Positions 1-9,687 of a stretch of 64,000 nucleotides of DNA are shown here, piece after piece. The stretch lies in the NCBI GenBank assembly GCA_964570325.1, contig CAZMXS010000009.1, positions 1-64,000 of the forward strand, read 5' to 3'. Made by a program: the position numbers and the translations under genes. The DNA comes from CAZMXS01 sp964570325. Its GTDB lineage: Bacteria; Verrucomicrobiota; Kiritimatiellia; CAIQIC01; CAZMXS01. Each line of letters opens with the position of its first letter. Position 1 is the first letter of the stretch. A model generated the notes under the pieces. The model did no database searches. It was given only the letters and a program-made list of their open reading frames with translations, and had not been told where the DNA came from.

Positions 1-1
1 C

Positions 2-220
2 GGCGTGGTTAGTGGCACGGCGCGGTCGGCCATTGGAGGCGGCAGTTATCGAATCTCTGGCGATGTCAACGTCGCGGGTCGGCTGGAAGCCGGAATGTAT
101 CGCGGCGACGACTACAGCGGGACGTTCAACGGCGCCATTTCCGCCGATGGCGTCGTGGGCGGCACGTGGTCCCAGCAGGCCTCCGGCTATGTTGGAACTT
201 TCTCTGGTTTGAAGCAGTAG
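2..220 (+). CDS. Partial small exported protein, 3' end only
   Basis: The reading frame is open at the left edge and ends with a stop at 218-220, so only about 72 C-terminal residues are seen. They contain the pattern SGDVN-x-G-x-L-x-(A)GMY, then GTFNG, GVVGGTWS and a final GYxGTF. The same pattern recurs in the lipoprotein at 322-720, so the two are tandem paralogues. By analogy the missing N-terminus probably carries a lipoprotein signal. The repeated beta-strand-like GxF/GxW spacing suggests a small beta-rich surface protein. Function unknown. Confidence 0.6.
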   Translation, partial: GVVSGTARSAIGGGSYRISGDVNVAGRLEAGMYRGDDYSGTFNGAISADGVVGGTWSQQASGYVGTFSGLKQ

Positions 221-321
221 GCGCCGTCTTGACCGATACGCCCGCCGTGCGGGATCAAATTCCGTTTACCCTTTTGGGCGTTTGGCGCTATAAATGGAGG
301 CGGACGAAAGGAGCGGACGAC

Positions 322-720
322 ATGACGATCAAACCGATCACCGGATTCACATTACAGGCACTGGCTCTGGCTTTGGCCTTGACGTTGCTGCCGGCGTGCG
401 ATGGCGGCGGCAGCGGTGGCGGCGGGAAATACGCCGGCTATTACGAGGGCACGTTTGGCGGCGACGATTTCGGCATCTGGTCGGTCGGCGTGGATGCCGA
501 TGGCGTGGCCGGCGGCACGGCCTATTCGCAGCGCGAGCGGGTGACCTATGTGCTTTCCGGCGATGTGAACGGCAGCGGCAATCTGAAGACCGGCATGTAT
601 AAGAGCGGCATGCACGTTGGCGAATTCGATGGAACGATAGACACCAACGGCGTGGTGACCGGCGTCTGGTCCCATCCGGGCGCGGGTTATGAAGGCGAGT
701 TCATCGGCGCGCGGAAATAG
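322..720 (+). CDS. Small Gly-rich lipoprotein, paralogue of the upstream gene
   Basis: The protein has 132 residues. The start is ATG at 322 because AAAGGAG lies at 307-313. A hydrophobic stretch (residues 10-23) leads to lipobox LPAC with the lipid-accepting Cys26, followed by a Gly/Ser linker, so it should be a membrane-anchored lipoprotein. The mature part has about 95 residues with repeated short motifs (YYEGTFGGDDF, SGDVNGSGNLKTGMY, GEFDGTI, GVWS, GYEGEF) shared with the partial gene at 2-220. The pattern suggests a small beta sheet or barrel. No enzymatic motif is visible and the function is unknown. Confidence 0.7.
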   Translation: MTIKPITGFTLQALALALALTLLPACDGGGSGGGGKYAGYYEGTFGGDDFGIWSVGVDADGVAGGTAYSQRERVTYVLSGDVNGSGNLKTGMYKSGMHVGEFDGTIDTNGVVTGVWSHPGAGYEGEFIGARK

Positions 721-778
721 TCGGCGCGCATCTCCGGCGCAGATTCCCGCTGGGCGCGGCCCGCAGGCGGGTTGACCC

Positions 779-1825
779 ATGCGGATCGTGAAAAAGAAAC
801 CACCGGTTGCCAAGCTGACGCTGTATGACATCGCCCGCATTGCCGGCGTGTCCAAAACCACCGTCAGCCGCGTCTTGATCAACGCGCCGGACATTGCCGA
901 AGAGACACGCGCGCGAATTCGCAAGGTCATGGCTGAACACGGCTACCGGCCGAGCCGGTTCGCGCAGGGCTTGGCAGGCGGCAAGTCCGGGTTGATCGCC
1001 GTGGTTATGCCCGGGATGTTCAGCGGCTACTATGCCGAGGTGCTCAAGGGCGTGGACCTCGTCGCGCACGGCGCGGGGACGCGGATCATTGCCTCCATCG
1101 CGCACAGCGAAGACGAGTATTATTCCATGGTGACGGAGTACGCTCAACCTGGGCGGGTTGATGGCATGGTTCTGGTTGCGCCGCGGTTGGACCTGCTGCG
1201 CCGTCCCGCGCCGGAGTTCCCTGTGCCGGTCGTGCTGGTTTCCGCGCGCGCGTTGCGCAATGGGCAGGGTTGGGACCGGTTGGACACGGTGACGGTGGAC
1301 AACGCGCGCGCGGTGCAGGACGCATTGGGCCACCTGGCCGCGCAGGGCTGCGGCCAGGTGGTCTGCCTGGCCGCCGCGGCGGATTCGTATGACGCGCGCG
1401 AACGCCGCCAGGCAATCGCCGATTATGCCCGCGCCAATCCGGCGCCGGCGATTCACCTGCTGACCGCCGGGCTGACGAGTGACGAAGCCGTGGCCGTCCT
1501 GCGCGCGCATCGGGCGGCCGGCGGTGCGTGCGACGCTGTGCTGGCCCATAACGATGATATGGCCATCGGCGTCGTGAAAGCCCTGCGCGAGCAGGGCGTG
1601 AGCGTCCCGGACACGATCGCGGTGGTCGGCTGCGACGACGAGCATGCGGCCGGCATCATGGGGTTGACCACGCTGCACATGCCGATGGTGGAACTGGGCG
1701 AGGAGGCCGCGCGCCTGATGTTCGCGCGCATGGCGCGGCGCACCGGCGCGCCACCCGCGCCGCGGTGCAGTACGCTGGGTATGCCGCTGGTCGTGCGCGC
1801 CACATCGGTGCGGGAAGTCCGCTGA
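779..1825 (+). CDS. LacI-family transcriptional regulator
   Basis: This 348-residue protein has LacI family architecture. An N-terminal helix-turn-helix (about residues 13-36, LTLYDIARIAGVSKTTVSRV) is followed by the hinge (AEHGYRPSRFAQGLAGG) and a periplasmic-binding-protein-like effector domain with VDGMVLVAP, a TVTVDN motif and the C-terminal block CDDEHAAG. It should bind a palindromic operator and respond to a sugar-like ligand. It closely resembles the regulator at 29015-30052; 'TTLHMPMVELGEEAARL' is identical in both. It faces the opposite way from the exoprotein genes that follow, and its targets are unknown. The start lacks a strong ribosome binding site. Confidence 0.9.
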   Translation: MRIVKKKPPVAKLTLYDIARIAGVSKTTVSRVLINAPDIAEETRARIRKVMAEHGYRPSRFAQGLAGGKSGLIAVVMPGMFSGYYAEVLKGVDLVAHGAGTRIIASIAHSEDEYYSMVTEYAQPGRVDGMVLVAPRLDLLRRPAPEFPVPVVLVSARALRNGQGWDRLDTVTVDNARAVQDALGHLAAQGCGQVVCLAAAADSYDARERRQAIADYARANPAPAIHLLTAGLTSDEAVAVLRAHRAAGGACDAVLAHNDDMAIGVVKALREQGVSVPDTIAVVGCDDEHAAGIMGLTTLHMPMVELGEEAARLMFARMARRTGAPPAPRCSTLGMPLVVRATSVREVR

Positions 1826-1967
1826 TGTGCCAACCGGATGGCGCCGGTGAAAGGCATCCAGCGTCGCACAATCGTCCCTCTCGCCTGAAATGTCGCTTGT
1901 CGGAAAGTGACTCTCCAGCTCTTGTTAAGCAATAAGGGCTGCCCCCTGATTTTCACCGTGCCTGGAT

Positions 1968-2075
1968 GTTCGGAAACCGCCAGCCGGTAAGCCCGCCTCG
2001 TCGCGTCGGTCTTGTCGGTCATCGAGTCTGCGCCGCCCGCGCCCATGTGCCCGCGGGGGCGGTCCACATGTTCAA
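1968..2075 (-). repeat. Exoprotein 3'-tail repeat, copy A (diverged)
   Basis: Read on the minus strand, this encodes GAGGADSMTDKTDATRRAYR, matching the C-terminal block GAGGADSMTDTNEPPQGPFY of the intact gene at 15692-18343. It starts at the stop codon of the RHS gene (2072) but in another frame and has no stop at the expected place, so it is a decayed copy. The rest of 1826-1967 holds nothing I can call. Confidence 0.7.
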
Positions 2076-5000
2076 CCGCGTGATGAAGTGACGCCGTTGG
2101 GGCAACGAATCCTATACGTCCTGTTTCTGCGCAAGATCTTGTCGTTGATCGTGGCCCGGATCCGGGCAGATGCCGCATTCCACGCCGAGGCCCAGTCATC
2201 CTGCCAATCAGCCTGTTGAATGAAATAGACCGGGTGGAAAGTCTTGCCCTCTTCGCCGGTCTTGATTGTGAACACTTGATTGTTGGCCGTAACCACTTTG
2301 GCGCAGGAGTTGGGGGCAAGGTAGATCGTGTCGCCATAATCGCTGTTGATCGAGCGGCTCTTCCACACCAAATCCCGCGTGTTCGGACTCGATCCCAGTG
2401 CCGTGTACACACGCCCGCTTACACGGACTATAAGGGTCCAATCACTGGTCACTTCACCTTCCGGATCAACCTTGTTGATGGGATCGCCGTTAGCGTACGC
2501 GTAGAGGTTCATGTGGGCGGTGCCAAGCAACAGCGGGTCCGGCGCGGTCCATCGGGCCGTGGCGGCGTCGTAGTCGCGGGCGCCGAAGCGCGTCAGGCCC
2601 GTTTCCGGTTCGTGCAGGCCGCCGGCGAAACCGAACGGCTGGAACAGCGGCGAACTGTCCGCCAGCACTCGGCCCCACGTGTCGTAGCTCATGCGCTGAA
2701 GAATCTCGCCGGTTTCCGTATCCACCACGCAGATCGGGCTTCCGATATGGTCGCCGATGATTCGATAGGCGCGGCCCGTGACCAGCATGTAGCTCGGCGC
2801 GCCGTAGGCCTCGGTATACACAAACACCGCCTCCAAGCGATTCTCGCCATCGAGCATGGCGATCGGCCGCAAGTCGTCGAAGTAGAGGAAGGTGTGGGTT
2901 CGCGTCCCGTTGACGTAACGCGCGATGCGCCGTCCCCGTCCATCCGTCAAATAGGCGATGTTGGTGACTCCCGCTCCGCCGCGGCTCACGCTTGCCAACG
3001 CACCGCGAACGTCGTACCCGTAGCGGTTGGTCACACCGGAAACAACGGCCGTTGCCAGCATACCGCGAGCCGTGAAGGCATATTCGTTCGAGCCCCAGCG
3101 TGTGATCCGATCTCTTCCGTCGTACGCGGCGGAAGCCACCGACACGCCCGCTCGCGTGACATTGGTGATGTTCCCGTCGGCATCGAACTCCCATCGCAGG
3201 GCCGTGCCGTTCGTCACGGCTTCCAGGTAGCGATCGAGAACGTCATAAGCGTAATGATTGGTTCGAACAATACCCTCTTCGGTGATGAGCTGGCGGGTGA
3301 TTCTGCCCAAGCCATCGCGGTCGTACGCCGCCGAATAGAGATTACTGCCATTCACGGTGACCGAATAGCCGATGATCTCGCCGAACTCGTTGTAGCTGTA
3401 GGAATCCTGGACGACGCCCAATCGCGTGCCCGTGATCAGCCCGTTGTTCGCATTGCGCGAGACGGCCAGCGCGCCGGCATTGGTCAGGAGGCCGTCAAGG
3501 TCATAACCCAACACGACCGACATTGCGCCGTTGATGGTGAAATTGGTGATCCGGAAGTTGTTGTCGTAGCCACGGCTGACAACGCCGGTCACCGGGCCGC
3601 TCCATTCCTCGGCCAGGAGCCACGATCCATCGTACGAGAACTCCAACGTCACACCGTTCGACGAATCTATCCGGGCGAGTTGTGAGCCCCCGAACGGCGT
3701 GCCATACGTGTAGGAGTCGCCGTTGGTCCCGCTTCCGCGCCAGGCGACGCGACCCGCGTCATCGTACACCAGCGTCTCCGACTCGCCGTCCGGGTAGGTC
3801 ACGGATTGCAGGGTGTTGTCGGGCCGATACGCCCAGAGCGTCATGTTCGAGACCCCGTCCACCGCGGGGGTGTAGTAACGTTCCATCAATCCCTGAGGCG
3901 TATAGGTCATTGTGTGAGTCTTGCCGCCCGGTGAGCGAATGGAGAGCAGGTTGCCCTCCACATCACGTCCGAAAACCGTTCGAATCGTTCCGGATTTGAG
4001 GCGATTGGTGAGCCAGTTGCCTTCATCATACTGGAACGATCGAATCACGGCGGCCGGGTCCGTGCTTTGGACGACGTTTCCACGGACGTCGTTCACGAAA
4101 GACCAGGTTCGCACAGAAGGTCCCGATCCCTCGTTGATGCCGCTCACGAATCCGTTTGCATCGTAGGTAAACTCGCGCGCGGCCAGATCGCCATGCCGGG
4201 AATACTCCAGCCGCCCACGGGCATCGAAACGCCTGACCGTTTCGCGCCCCATTGGAGAGCGCTCGACGAGTTCCCGCGTACTGCGCTTGAAGACCGACTC
4301 GTACACACGCCCATTGACGGCGGTGCGATTGGTCAGGAACGTGAATTCATACGGCGTCATCGTATCGGGAATGACGGCGCTCACCTCGTTGCTCATGAGT
4401 TGATAGCGTCCGCCGGGCGAGACATATACCGACCACACGTCCACGGGCGATTGCATGCCGAAACGCGGATCGGGGCCGGTCAGGCTCACGATCGTTTCGC
4501 CATCGGCATTGACGTTGGAAACCACGCCATCCGTTCCGACATGCGTTTCCTGGCGACTGCCGCACCCGCAGGCGAATTCGACCACCGAGCGCATTCCGCC
4601 GACGGCATTCAACTCCGTTTTGAAAGCACTCACGGTCCCCGCGGGATTCGTATGGACAATGGTCCACGCCGTGGAGGAGGCCGAAAGACGGGAAAGCGTC
4701 CCCGTGGCGCCCGGCCGCGTGTAACGGATCAAGTTCCCGGTTTCATCATACGTGTACGCGGACACCTGGCCTCGCGGACGGGTGACCGCGCTCAGCATGG
4801 TATTGCTGTACCCCATCTGGTACTGCGCGCCGTTGGGATAAGTGACCGATTGCAGGTAACCGCCGGCGTTCAGCGCCAGCGCGATATTCTGGCCGCCCGG
4901 TGTCTGAATGGAGGTCGGACGGCCGTTGGCGTCGCGGTGAATTCGCATGGTGCGCCCGTTGATGTCGGTGATGGTGTCCAGCAGTCCGTCGGCGGTGTAC

Positions 5001-8000
5001 GCGAAGGTCAGGTTGGTCAATCCGGTCATCGCATCCATCGTGCGCACGTGCCGCCCGTTCAGGTCGAACACGTAAAGTTCCAGGCCGTCGTCGGAAGCGA
5101 TCAAAAGCGTGTCATCTTGCTCCATCGGACGCACCGCCGGACGGAAGCGATAGATCTGATTTTTGGATTGGTCGGACACGTACAGCGTCCCATCGGGCGC
5201 CGAGGCCACAAAGCAGTTGTCGCCGCCGGTCAGGTCCACCCGCTTGGCGAGCACGCCCATGCCGGGCGGCTGGTCGCCGGCGCCGGCGACGGTAATGATC
5301 CGACCGTCCGGCAGAATTTGCCGCAACCAGCAGTTGTTCACGTCGCCGTGGGTGACGAACACCGACCCGTCGCGGCCGAGGGCCACGGATCGGGGCTGCC
5401 TCAATCCTGCCGACAAAGCATTGCCGCCATCCCCGTGCGCGTCAGGAGCGCCATCGCCCGCCACATCCTGAAGGAATCCGCCGGGGGTAACCATGCGCAG
5501 GCGATTGTTGCCGTAATCGCAGACGAACAACTGGCCCGTGCGATTCAACGCCAGCCCGCGCGGGTGATAGAGCTTGCTTTCCATCGCCGGCAGTCCGCTT
5601 CCGTCGTACCCGGCAAACTCGGACGGCACGCCCGCCATGCGGTGGACGATGCCGTCGGGGCTCACTCGCCACACGAGATTCGTGAACGTATCGGCCATGA
5701 AGACCGTACCGTCCGGCGCCACGGCCAGTCCGGCGCAGTCAATATTGAAGCTGGTCGCCGGTGTTTCCGGGATGCGCGGTCCGTCACTGCCGGTTCCGGC
5801 GAACGTGGTGATGCGCCCGTTGGGCCACACGCGACGCACACGCTTTTCCGCTACGATATAGAGGCTGCCGTCTGGCCCGACGGCAACGTCCGACGGATAC
5901 ACCAGCCGCGCCGCGGTCGCCGGACCTCCGTCCCCCAGATCATCGGGCCATGGCCAGCCGGCACCTGCCACGGTGTTGATGTAACCTGTCGGCGTGATCT
6001 TGCGCACCCGATGGTTCCAACTGTCCGCGAAATACACCGTGCCGTCAGCCCCCACCGCCAACCCACGGGGTCTGGCCAACCGCGCTTTGGCGGCAAACCC
6101 GCCGTCGCCCGAAAAACCCCACTCGCCGCCGATTCCGGCGAACAGGTCGGTAATCCATTCCGTCTCGCAACTGCGCGTCATGAGTTGCACACCGCGGCGG
6201 ACGGAGCCATTGCCCAGGTACAAAATCCGGTTGGCCGGGTCGTACACATGATGCACGCTCAACAGCCATCCGCCCAATCCGCGCGCGGCGGAATCGAAGG
6301 TGCCGACGGTTGAAACGATCCGTTGCTGAAGAACAGCGGGCTGACGGGAGCGAATCATTCCGGGAACCGCACGACCGGATGCGGCGCCGAAACTCTTGGC
6401 CATCGCCGGCGGCATGGCGTAGTAGGCCGGATACCGATATTCAATGGTGTAGTGGATCGGTTGAGCGCCTTTCACAGCCCGGCCATACATGTCCTTTCCG
6501 TCCCACACATACCGCAATGACAGGTTGGTTTGCGGCGGGTAGTCGTACGTGGTCGTCTTGCCGGCCACGGTGAGCTTGAGCCGGACGCCGGCCAGGTTGG
6601 TTGGAATGGTCGCGGGTGTGACGGGAATCCGCAGGGTGCGCATCTTGGGATTTTCCGCCGCCGTTTCACTGGAGTAGACGAGGAAGAACGGCGTGCCGCT
6701 GATGGGCAGGTTCTCGGTCAGCGTCTGGTTTTCCATCTCGATGCCGCTGTTCCCGCAATCCACGCTGGGCGAGGGCACCGTCTCGCCCCCCTCCGCCGGC
6801 GGCATTTCCGGATCTTCCGCGCCGTCTTCCGGCACCAATCCGTAGTTGCAGTCGTACGTGCTGAAGTGCCGGATCGGGACGCGCCACAGGCTGTTGGTTG
6901 CCGGCGAGTACGTCTGCGCCAGCGTGCGGCGCTCGTCGTCCGTGAAACCCAGCGCTTCGAGTTCCGCGGGGTCTGCCTCTGTTCCGTTGGTCGAGACACA
7001 GATACGGGCCAAACCCGCTTCATTCGTTCCCATCAGCAGAATCGTCAAACCGTCTTCCGACGGCACCCAGGCCGCCTGTTCCTTGTCGTAGTAGCCCATC
7101 GGAACCTGGACGCCCGGCGGCATCCCGAGGAAATTGTCCACGTAGAAGAAGACGTTCGTGTTGAACAGAACATCCCGTCCGGCGACCTTGGCCTGCGCCT
7201 CTTCCGACCCCAGCTCCACGCAATACGTATAGGCCACGTTGGGCATCAAATCGCCGGGCATGGCGCCCGGCCCGGTGTCGCCCTCCGTGTATTCGGTGAT
7301 CCTCGTGGTCAGTTGATCCACTTCCTGCGTTTGCCCCCCGTACGTCAGAATGGATGCGCGGGTGTTCGTGGGAATGAGTACCAAGGCGCGGCGCGCGCCG
7401 TCTTCGTCGGCGACCGCCGCCCCTTGCGCCACCTGCATCGCCACGGCATTCGTCATCGAGATGACGGTCCGGTTGGTATCCGGCTCGAGCAGGAACACAT
7501 CGGGAACGACCACGCCCTCGCCCCATGCCACATGCACGATGTGCTGAACGGGCAGAAAACCGTAGCGCCGGAAATTGAGCGCCAGGGTGGTACCGCCGTT
7601 TACGGCGATGTCATAACAGCCGTTGCTACGAGTCAGAGTGATTCCGTACTCCGGAAAGCCCTGAACGGAAACGGCCACCCCTTCCAGCATATTGCTCTCC
7701 GCATCCAGAACCCGTCCCTGCACCAATCCCATCCGACCCGACTCCAGTGCATTCGTATCGGCGCCGGTCTGTGGCGCATTGGTTGAGTCGAAGAGAAACC
7801 GGATGCTGTCGCCAACCCATGTCGGCACGCCATTCAGAGGCCCCGACGCCATCTCCGCCGGATCGCCCGCTCCGGGCCGCACGGCCAGCGTCAATCCATT
7901 GGTCGTCCAGTTTCCGTCCTCGTTGCCCGCCTCGATGCGAAAACGTTGCAGTATCCCCGTGGCAAGCCCCGTCACAACATACGTGAAGGCAGTGGGGGCC

Positions 8001-8443
8001 AATTCCGTGATCAGAACGTCATCCTGGTAGATCCGATAGCCTGTGATGTCCAGAAGGTCTCCGGCCGGCCGCCACTGCAAAATCAGGTTGGTCAGGTTGT
8101 CGGGACTGAAGCCCAGCGGGTAGTCCCAAGTCCATGACCAGTTCGGGGGATTGGTTCCCGGAAGCAGTAGACCACCAAAGACGCCGAAAGGGCGATCCCA
8201 GCCCGCCACGGTCATTTGAAAGTTGGAAACAGGTGGAGTGAAAGAGTTCACAGGTTCCCAATCGCTGAAGTTGGTCGAGGACTGAAGCTGAAAAACCTTG
8301 CCCGGCCTTGCTTCCAGATCGAACTCCAACATGTCCGTTGAAGCGGAGAACCCCTTTATCGTCGGCGGCGGGTTTGTAGCGGCGCCCACCGTGAACGCGC
8401 AAGCCCCAACGCACAAAGCCAACAACTTGGTTTTCATGCTCAT
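2072..8443 (-). CDS. Giant teneurin-like NHL/RHS (YD-repeat) exported protein
   Basis: The protein has about 2123 residues. The start is taken at ATG 8443 (8437 is also possible), directly ahead of a signal peptide (LLALCVGACAFTVGA). Order: FN3-like domain (about 100-195), carboxypeptidase-regulatory-like fold (about 245-315), a long linker, six NHL blades (about 765-1115, e.g. RPRGLAVGADGTVYFADSWN), many YD/RHS repeats (about 1140-1950), the RHS core (ARDYDAATARWTAPDP...LYAYANGDPINKVDPEG), and a unique tip of about 125 residues. In RHS proteins the YD repeats form a shell around the C-terminal tip, which is often a toxin. The tip here matches no toxin I recognise and no immunity gene is evident downstream. 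The domain order resembles animal teneurins. Confidence 0.88.
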   Translation of the reverse strand: MSMKTKLLALCVGACAFTVGAATNPPPTIKGFSASTDMLEFDLEARPGKVFQLQSSTNFSDWEPVNSFTPPVSNFQMTVAGWDRPFGVFGGLLLPGTNPPNWSWTWDYPLGFSPDNLTNLILQWRPAGDLLDITGYRIYQDDVLITELAPTAFTYVVTGLATGILQRFRIEAGNEDGNWTTNGLTLAVRPGAGDPAEMASGPLNGVPTWVGDSIRFLFDSTNAPQTGADTNALESGRMGLVQGRVLDAESNMLEGVAVSVQGFPEYGITLTRSNGCYDIAVNGGTTLALNFRRYGFLPVQHIVHVAWGEGVVVPDVFLLEPDTNRTVISMTNAVAMQVAQGAAVADEDGARRALVLIPTNTRASILTYGGQTQEVDQLTTRITEYTEGDTGPGAMPGDLMPNVAYTYCVELGSEEAQAKVAGRDVLFNTNVFFYVDNFLGMPPGVQVPMGYYDKEQAAWVPSEDGLTILLMGTNEAGLARICVSTNGTEADPAELEALGFTDDERRTLAQTYSPATNSLWRVPIRHFSTYDCNYGLVPEDGAEDPEMPPAEGGETVPSPSVDCGNSGIEMENQTLTENLPISGTPFFLVYSSETAAENPKMRTLRIPVTPATIPTNLAGVRLKLTVAGKTTTYDYPPQTNLSLRYVWDGKDMYGRAVKGAQPIHYTIEYRYPAYYAMPPAMAKSFGAASGRAVPGMIRSRQPAVLQQRIVSTVGTFDSAARGLGGWLLSVHHVYDPANRILYLGNGSVRRGVQLMTRSCETEWITDLFAGIGGEWGFSGDGGFAAKARLARPRGLAVGADGTVYFADSWNHRVRKITPTGYINTVAGAGWPWPDDLGDGGPATAARLVYPSDVAVGPDGSLYIVAEKRVRRVWPNGRITTFAGTGSDGPRIPETPATSFNIDCAGLAVAPDGTVFMADTFTNLVWRVSPDGIVHRMAGVPSEFAGYDGSGLPAMESKLYHPRGLALNRTGQLFVCDYGNNRLRMVTPGGFLQDVAGDGAPDAHGDGGNALSAGLRQPRSVALGRDGSVFVTHGDVNNCWLRQILPDGRIITVAGAGDQPPGMGVLAKRVDLTGGDNCFVASAPDGTLYVSDQSKNQIYRFRPAVRPMEQDDTLLIASDDGLELYVFDLNGRHVRTMDAMTGLTNLTFAYTADGLLDTITDINGRTMRIHRDANGRPTSIQTPGGQNIALALNAGGYLQSVTYPNGAQYQMGYSNTMLSAVTRPRGQVSAYTYDETGNLIRYTRPGATGTLSRLSASSTAWTIVHTNPAGTVSAFKTELNAVGGMRSVVEFACGCGSRQETHVGTDGVVSNVNADGETIVSLTGPDPRFGMQSPVDVWSVYVSPGGRYQLMSNEVSAVIPDTMTPYEFTFLTNRTAVNGRVYESVFKRSTRELVERSPMGRETVRRFDARGRLEYSRHGDLAAREFTYDANGFVSGINEGSGPSVRTWSFVNDVRGNVVQSTDPAAVIRSFQYDEGNWLTNRLKSGTIRTVFGRDVEGNLLSIRSPGGKTHTMTYTPQGLMERYYTPAVDGVSNMTLWAYRPDNTLQSVTYPDGESETLVYDDAGRVAWRGSGTNGDSYTYGTPFGGSQLARIDSSNGVTLEFSYDGSWLLAEEWSGPVTGVVSRGYDNNFRITNFTINGAMSVVLGYDLDGLLTNAGALAVSRNANNGLITGTRLGVVQDSYSYNEFGEIIGYSVTVNGSNLYSAAYDRDGLGRITRQLITEEGIVRTNHYAYDVLDRYLEAVTNGTALRWEFDADGNITNVTRAGVSVASAAYDGRDRITRWGSNEYAFTARGMLATAVVSGVTNRYGYDVRGALASVSRGGAGVTNIAYLTDGRGRRIARYVNGTRTHTFLYFDDLRPIAMLDGENRLEAVFVYTEAYGAPSYMLVTGRAYRIIGDHIGSPICVVDTETGEILQRMSYDTWGRVLADSSPLFQPFGFAGGLHEPETGLTRFGARDYDAATARWTAPDPLLLGTAHMNLYAYANGDPINKVDPEGEVTSDWTLIVRVSGRVYTALGSSPNTRDLVWKSRSINSDYGDTIYLAPNSCAKVVTANNQVFTIKTGEEGKTFHPVYFIQQADWQDDWASAWNAASARIRATINDKILRRNRTYRIRCPNGVTSSRG

Positions 8444-8483
8444 CTGTCTTCTTTCCGATTGATTGCGCACGTACCCAGAAATC

Positions 8484-8554
8484 CTACGGCACTCGCACGT
8501 CCATCCAGTAGAACGGCCCTTGCGGCGGGTAGTTCGTGTCCGTCATCGAATCCG
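8484..8554 (-). repeat. Exoprotein 3'-tail repeat, copy B (read in frame by the transposase)
   Basis: It encodes DSMTDTNYPPQGPFYWMDVR-VP and a stop, the same C-terminal block as the intact gene at 15692. Similarity to the other tails stops abruptly at 8554, where transposon-end sequence begins. Only the distal half of the tail remains. Confidence 0.85.
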
Positions 8555-9644
8555 AAATTAGTCCGGAATTAGCGGAATTAGTAGCGGAATTAGGGTCAGC
8601 CCTTGACAATTGAGAATGTCGCGGTTTGCCCCTCCTGGGCTCCTTGGTAAGCAGCGCCTGAACCCGCGCCAGCTTCTGGCGCAAAACCGCATCCTCGGCT
8701 AGCTGCTCCCGTAGCCGCCGCAGCATGCGACAGACCGCCGAACCGGTCCCTACGACCAGATAGCCGGCCACATCACGCTGGTTCATGCCGGACAGCCGGC
8801 CCAGCAGCAGGGCCGCCACCGCCCGCGCCACACACCCGTATTGACGCTTCCGCAGCTCAGCGACCTGCCGCCCGAAGACTTGGGCCACGGCCCCGAGCAC
8901 GGCTGCGGGGTCAACCTGCAGCTCGACGCGCCGGAACGCAACATCTTCTGGCCGGCGTACCCCCATGGCCATGTCGCTGTGCAAAGCCCGCATCCGCGCT
9001 TGAAACTCCGGGTCGCCAATCCCCCACCGGCGGTCCCCCAGCAGGTTCTGTAGTTCCTCGTCGCTTGTCGCCAGCCCCATTTCCACGAACCGCCGGTACT
9101 CCCGGCGCTGCCGCCGAGGTGGCGCCCCTGTCATGGCCAGCAGCGGCCCTTCATCTACAAAACCCCAGGACTTGGCCAGCCCCGCATACCCCCGGTAACT
9201 GCTCCATGGATAGCGCCGCAAGTACTGCCACCGTTCCGCCACCGTTGCCTTCGCCCAAGCACCCACGCGCACCGGGTTCAGGTGCAGGTACCGGCTCAGC
9301 CGCCGCAGATATTCATCGCCTTGGACCGGCTCGGCAGCATAGCGGCCCTGGGTCAGGTGCCCGACGCGACGATGCCGCCGATTGAAGTACACTGCGTAGG
9401 CCGTCGCGAGCTTCTGCATGAAAGCGCTCAGGTTGGCCTGCGGCGATTCCAGCAGCAGGTGGACGTGGTTGCCCATCAGGCAGAACATGTACAAGCGCAC
9501 CCCGCACGCCTCCACAGCCTCGGTCAGCTGGTCAATGAACCGGTTGCGATCCACATCGTCTGTGAAGATCTGGCGCTTCTCCACGCCGCGCAGCGTGACG
9601 TGGTATATCGCCCCTGGGTACTGAATGCGCAGCTTCCGGGCCAT
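8484..9644 (-). CDS. REP-associated tyrosine transposase (RAYT, IS200-like Y1)
   Basis: The start is taken at ATG 9644 because MARKLRIQYPGAIYHVTLRG is the usual RAYT N-terminus (ATG 9656 is in frame). The HUH motif is in GNHVHLLLES, and a Tyr-bearing helix follows (YAVYFNRRHRRVGHLTQGRY). The C-terminal part holds a DnaA-C-like helix-turn-helix (about residues 240-320, ending LRRLREQLAEDAVLRQKL), as in longer RAYTs. RAYTs nick and mobilise REP-type hairpins. The element is flanked by inverted repeats at 8593-8615 and 9688-9710. The ORF runs through its own end repeat and finishes inside tail copy B, so the last 35 or so residues are a fusion. Confidence 0.9.
   Translation of the reverse strand: MARKLRIQYPGAIYHVTLRGVEKRQIFTDDVDRNRFIDQLTEAVEACGVRLYMFCLMGNHVHLLLESPQANLSAFMQKLATAYAVYFNRRHRRVGHLTQGRYAAEPVQGDEYLRRLSRYLHLNPVRVGAWAKATVAERWQYLRRYPWSSYRGYAGLAKSWGFVDEGPLLAMTGAPPRRQRREYRRFVEMGLATSDEELQNLLGDRRWGIGDPEFQARMRALHSDMAMGVRRPEDVAFRRVELQVDPAAVLGAVAQVFGRQVAELRKRQYGCVARAVAALLLGRLSGMNQRDVAGYLVVGTGSAVCRMLRRLREQLAEDAVLRQKLARVQALLTKEPRRGKPRHSQLSRADPNSATNSANSGLISDSMTDTNYPPQGPFYWMDVRVP
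8593..8615 (+). repeat. RAYT element inverted repeat, left
   Basis: GGGTCAGCCCTTGACAATTG and the next three bases match the reverse complement of 9688-9710 at 21 of 23 positions. It lies within the 3' end of the transposase ORF. Three copies of GCGGAATTAG-like sequence sit just outside, at about 8568-8592. Confidence 0.85.
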
Positions 9645-9687
9645 GCGTAGCACCATGCCACATCGCCGCCGCCCGAGGCAAGAACAA

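Noticed and set aside
1923..1950. AAGGGCTGCCCCCTGA as a solo copy of the RAYT end
   Set aside because: Only a short core resembles the 23-bp inverted repeat; similarity is too weak to call.
2072..2450. Naming the RHS C-terminal tip as a known toxin
   Set aside because: No nuclease, deaminase or ADP-ribosyltransferase motif could be recognised and no immunity gene is adjacent.
4067..6313. Long open frame on the plus strand opposite the RHS gene
   Set aside because: It is a high-GC shadow: Arg/His-rich, no start signal, no domain, and fully inside a well-supported gene.
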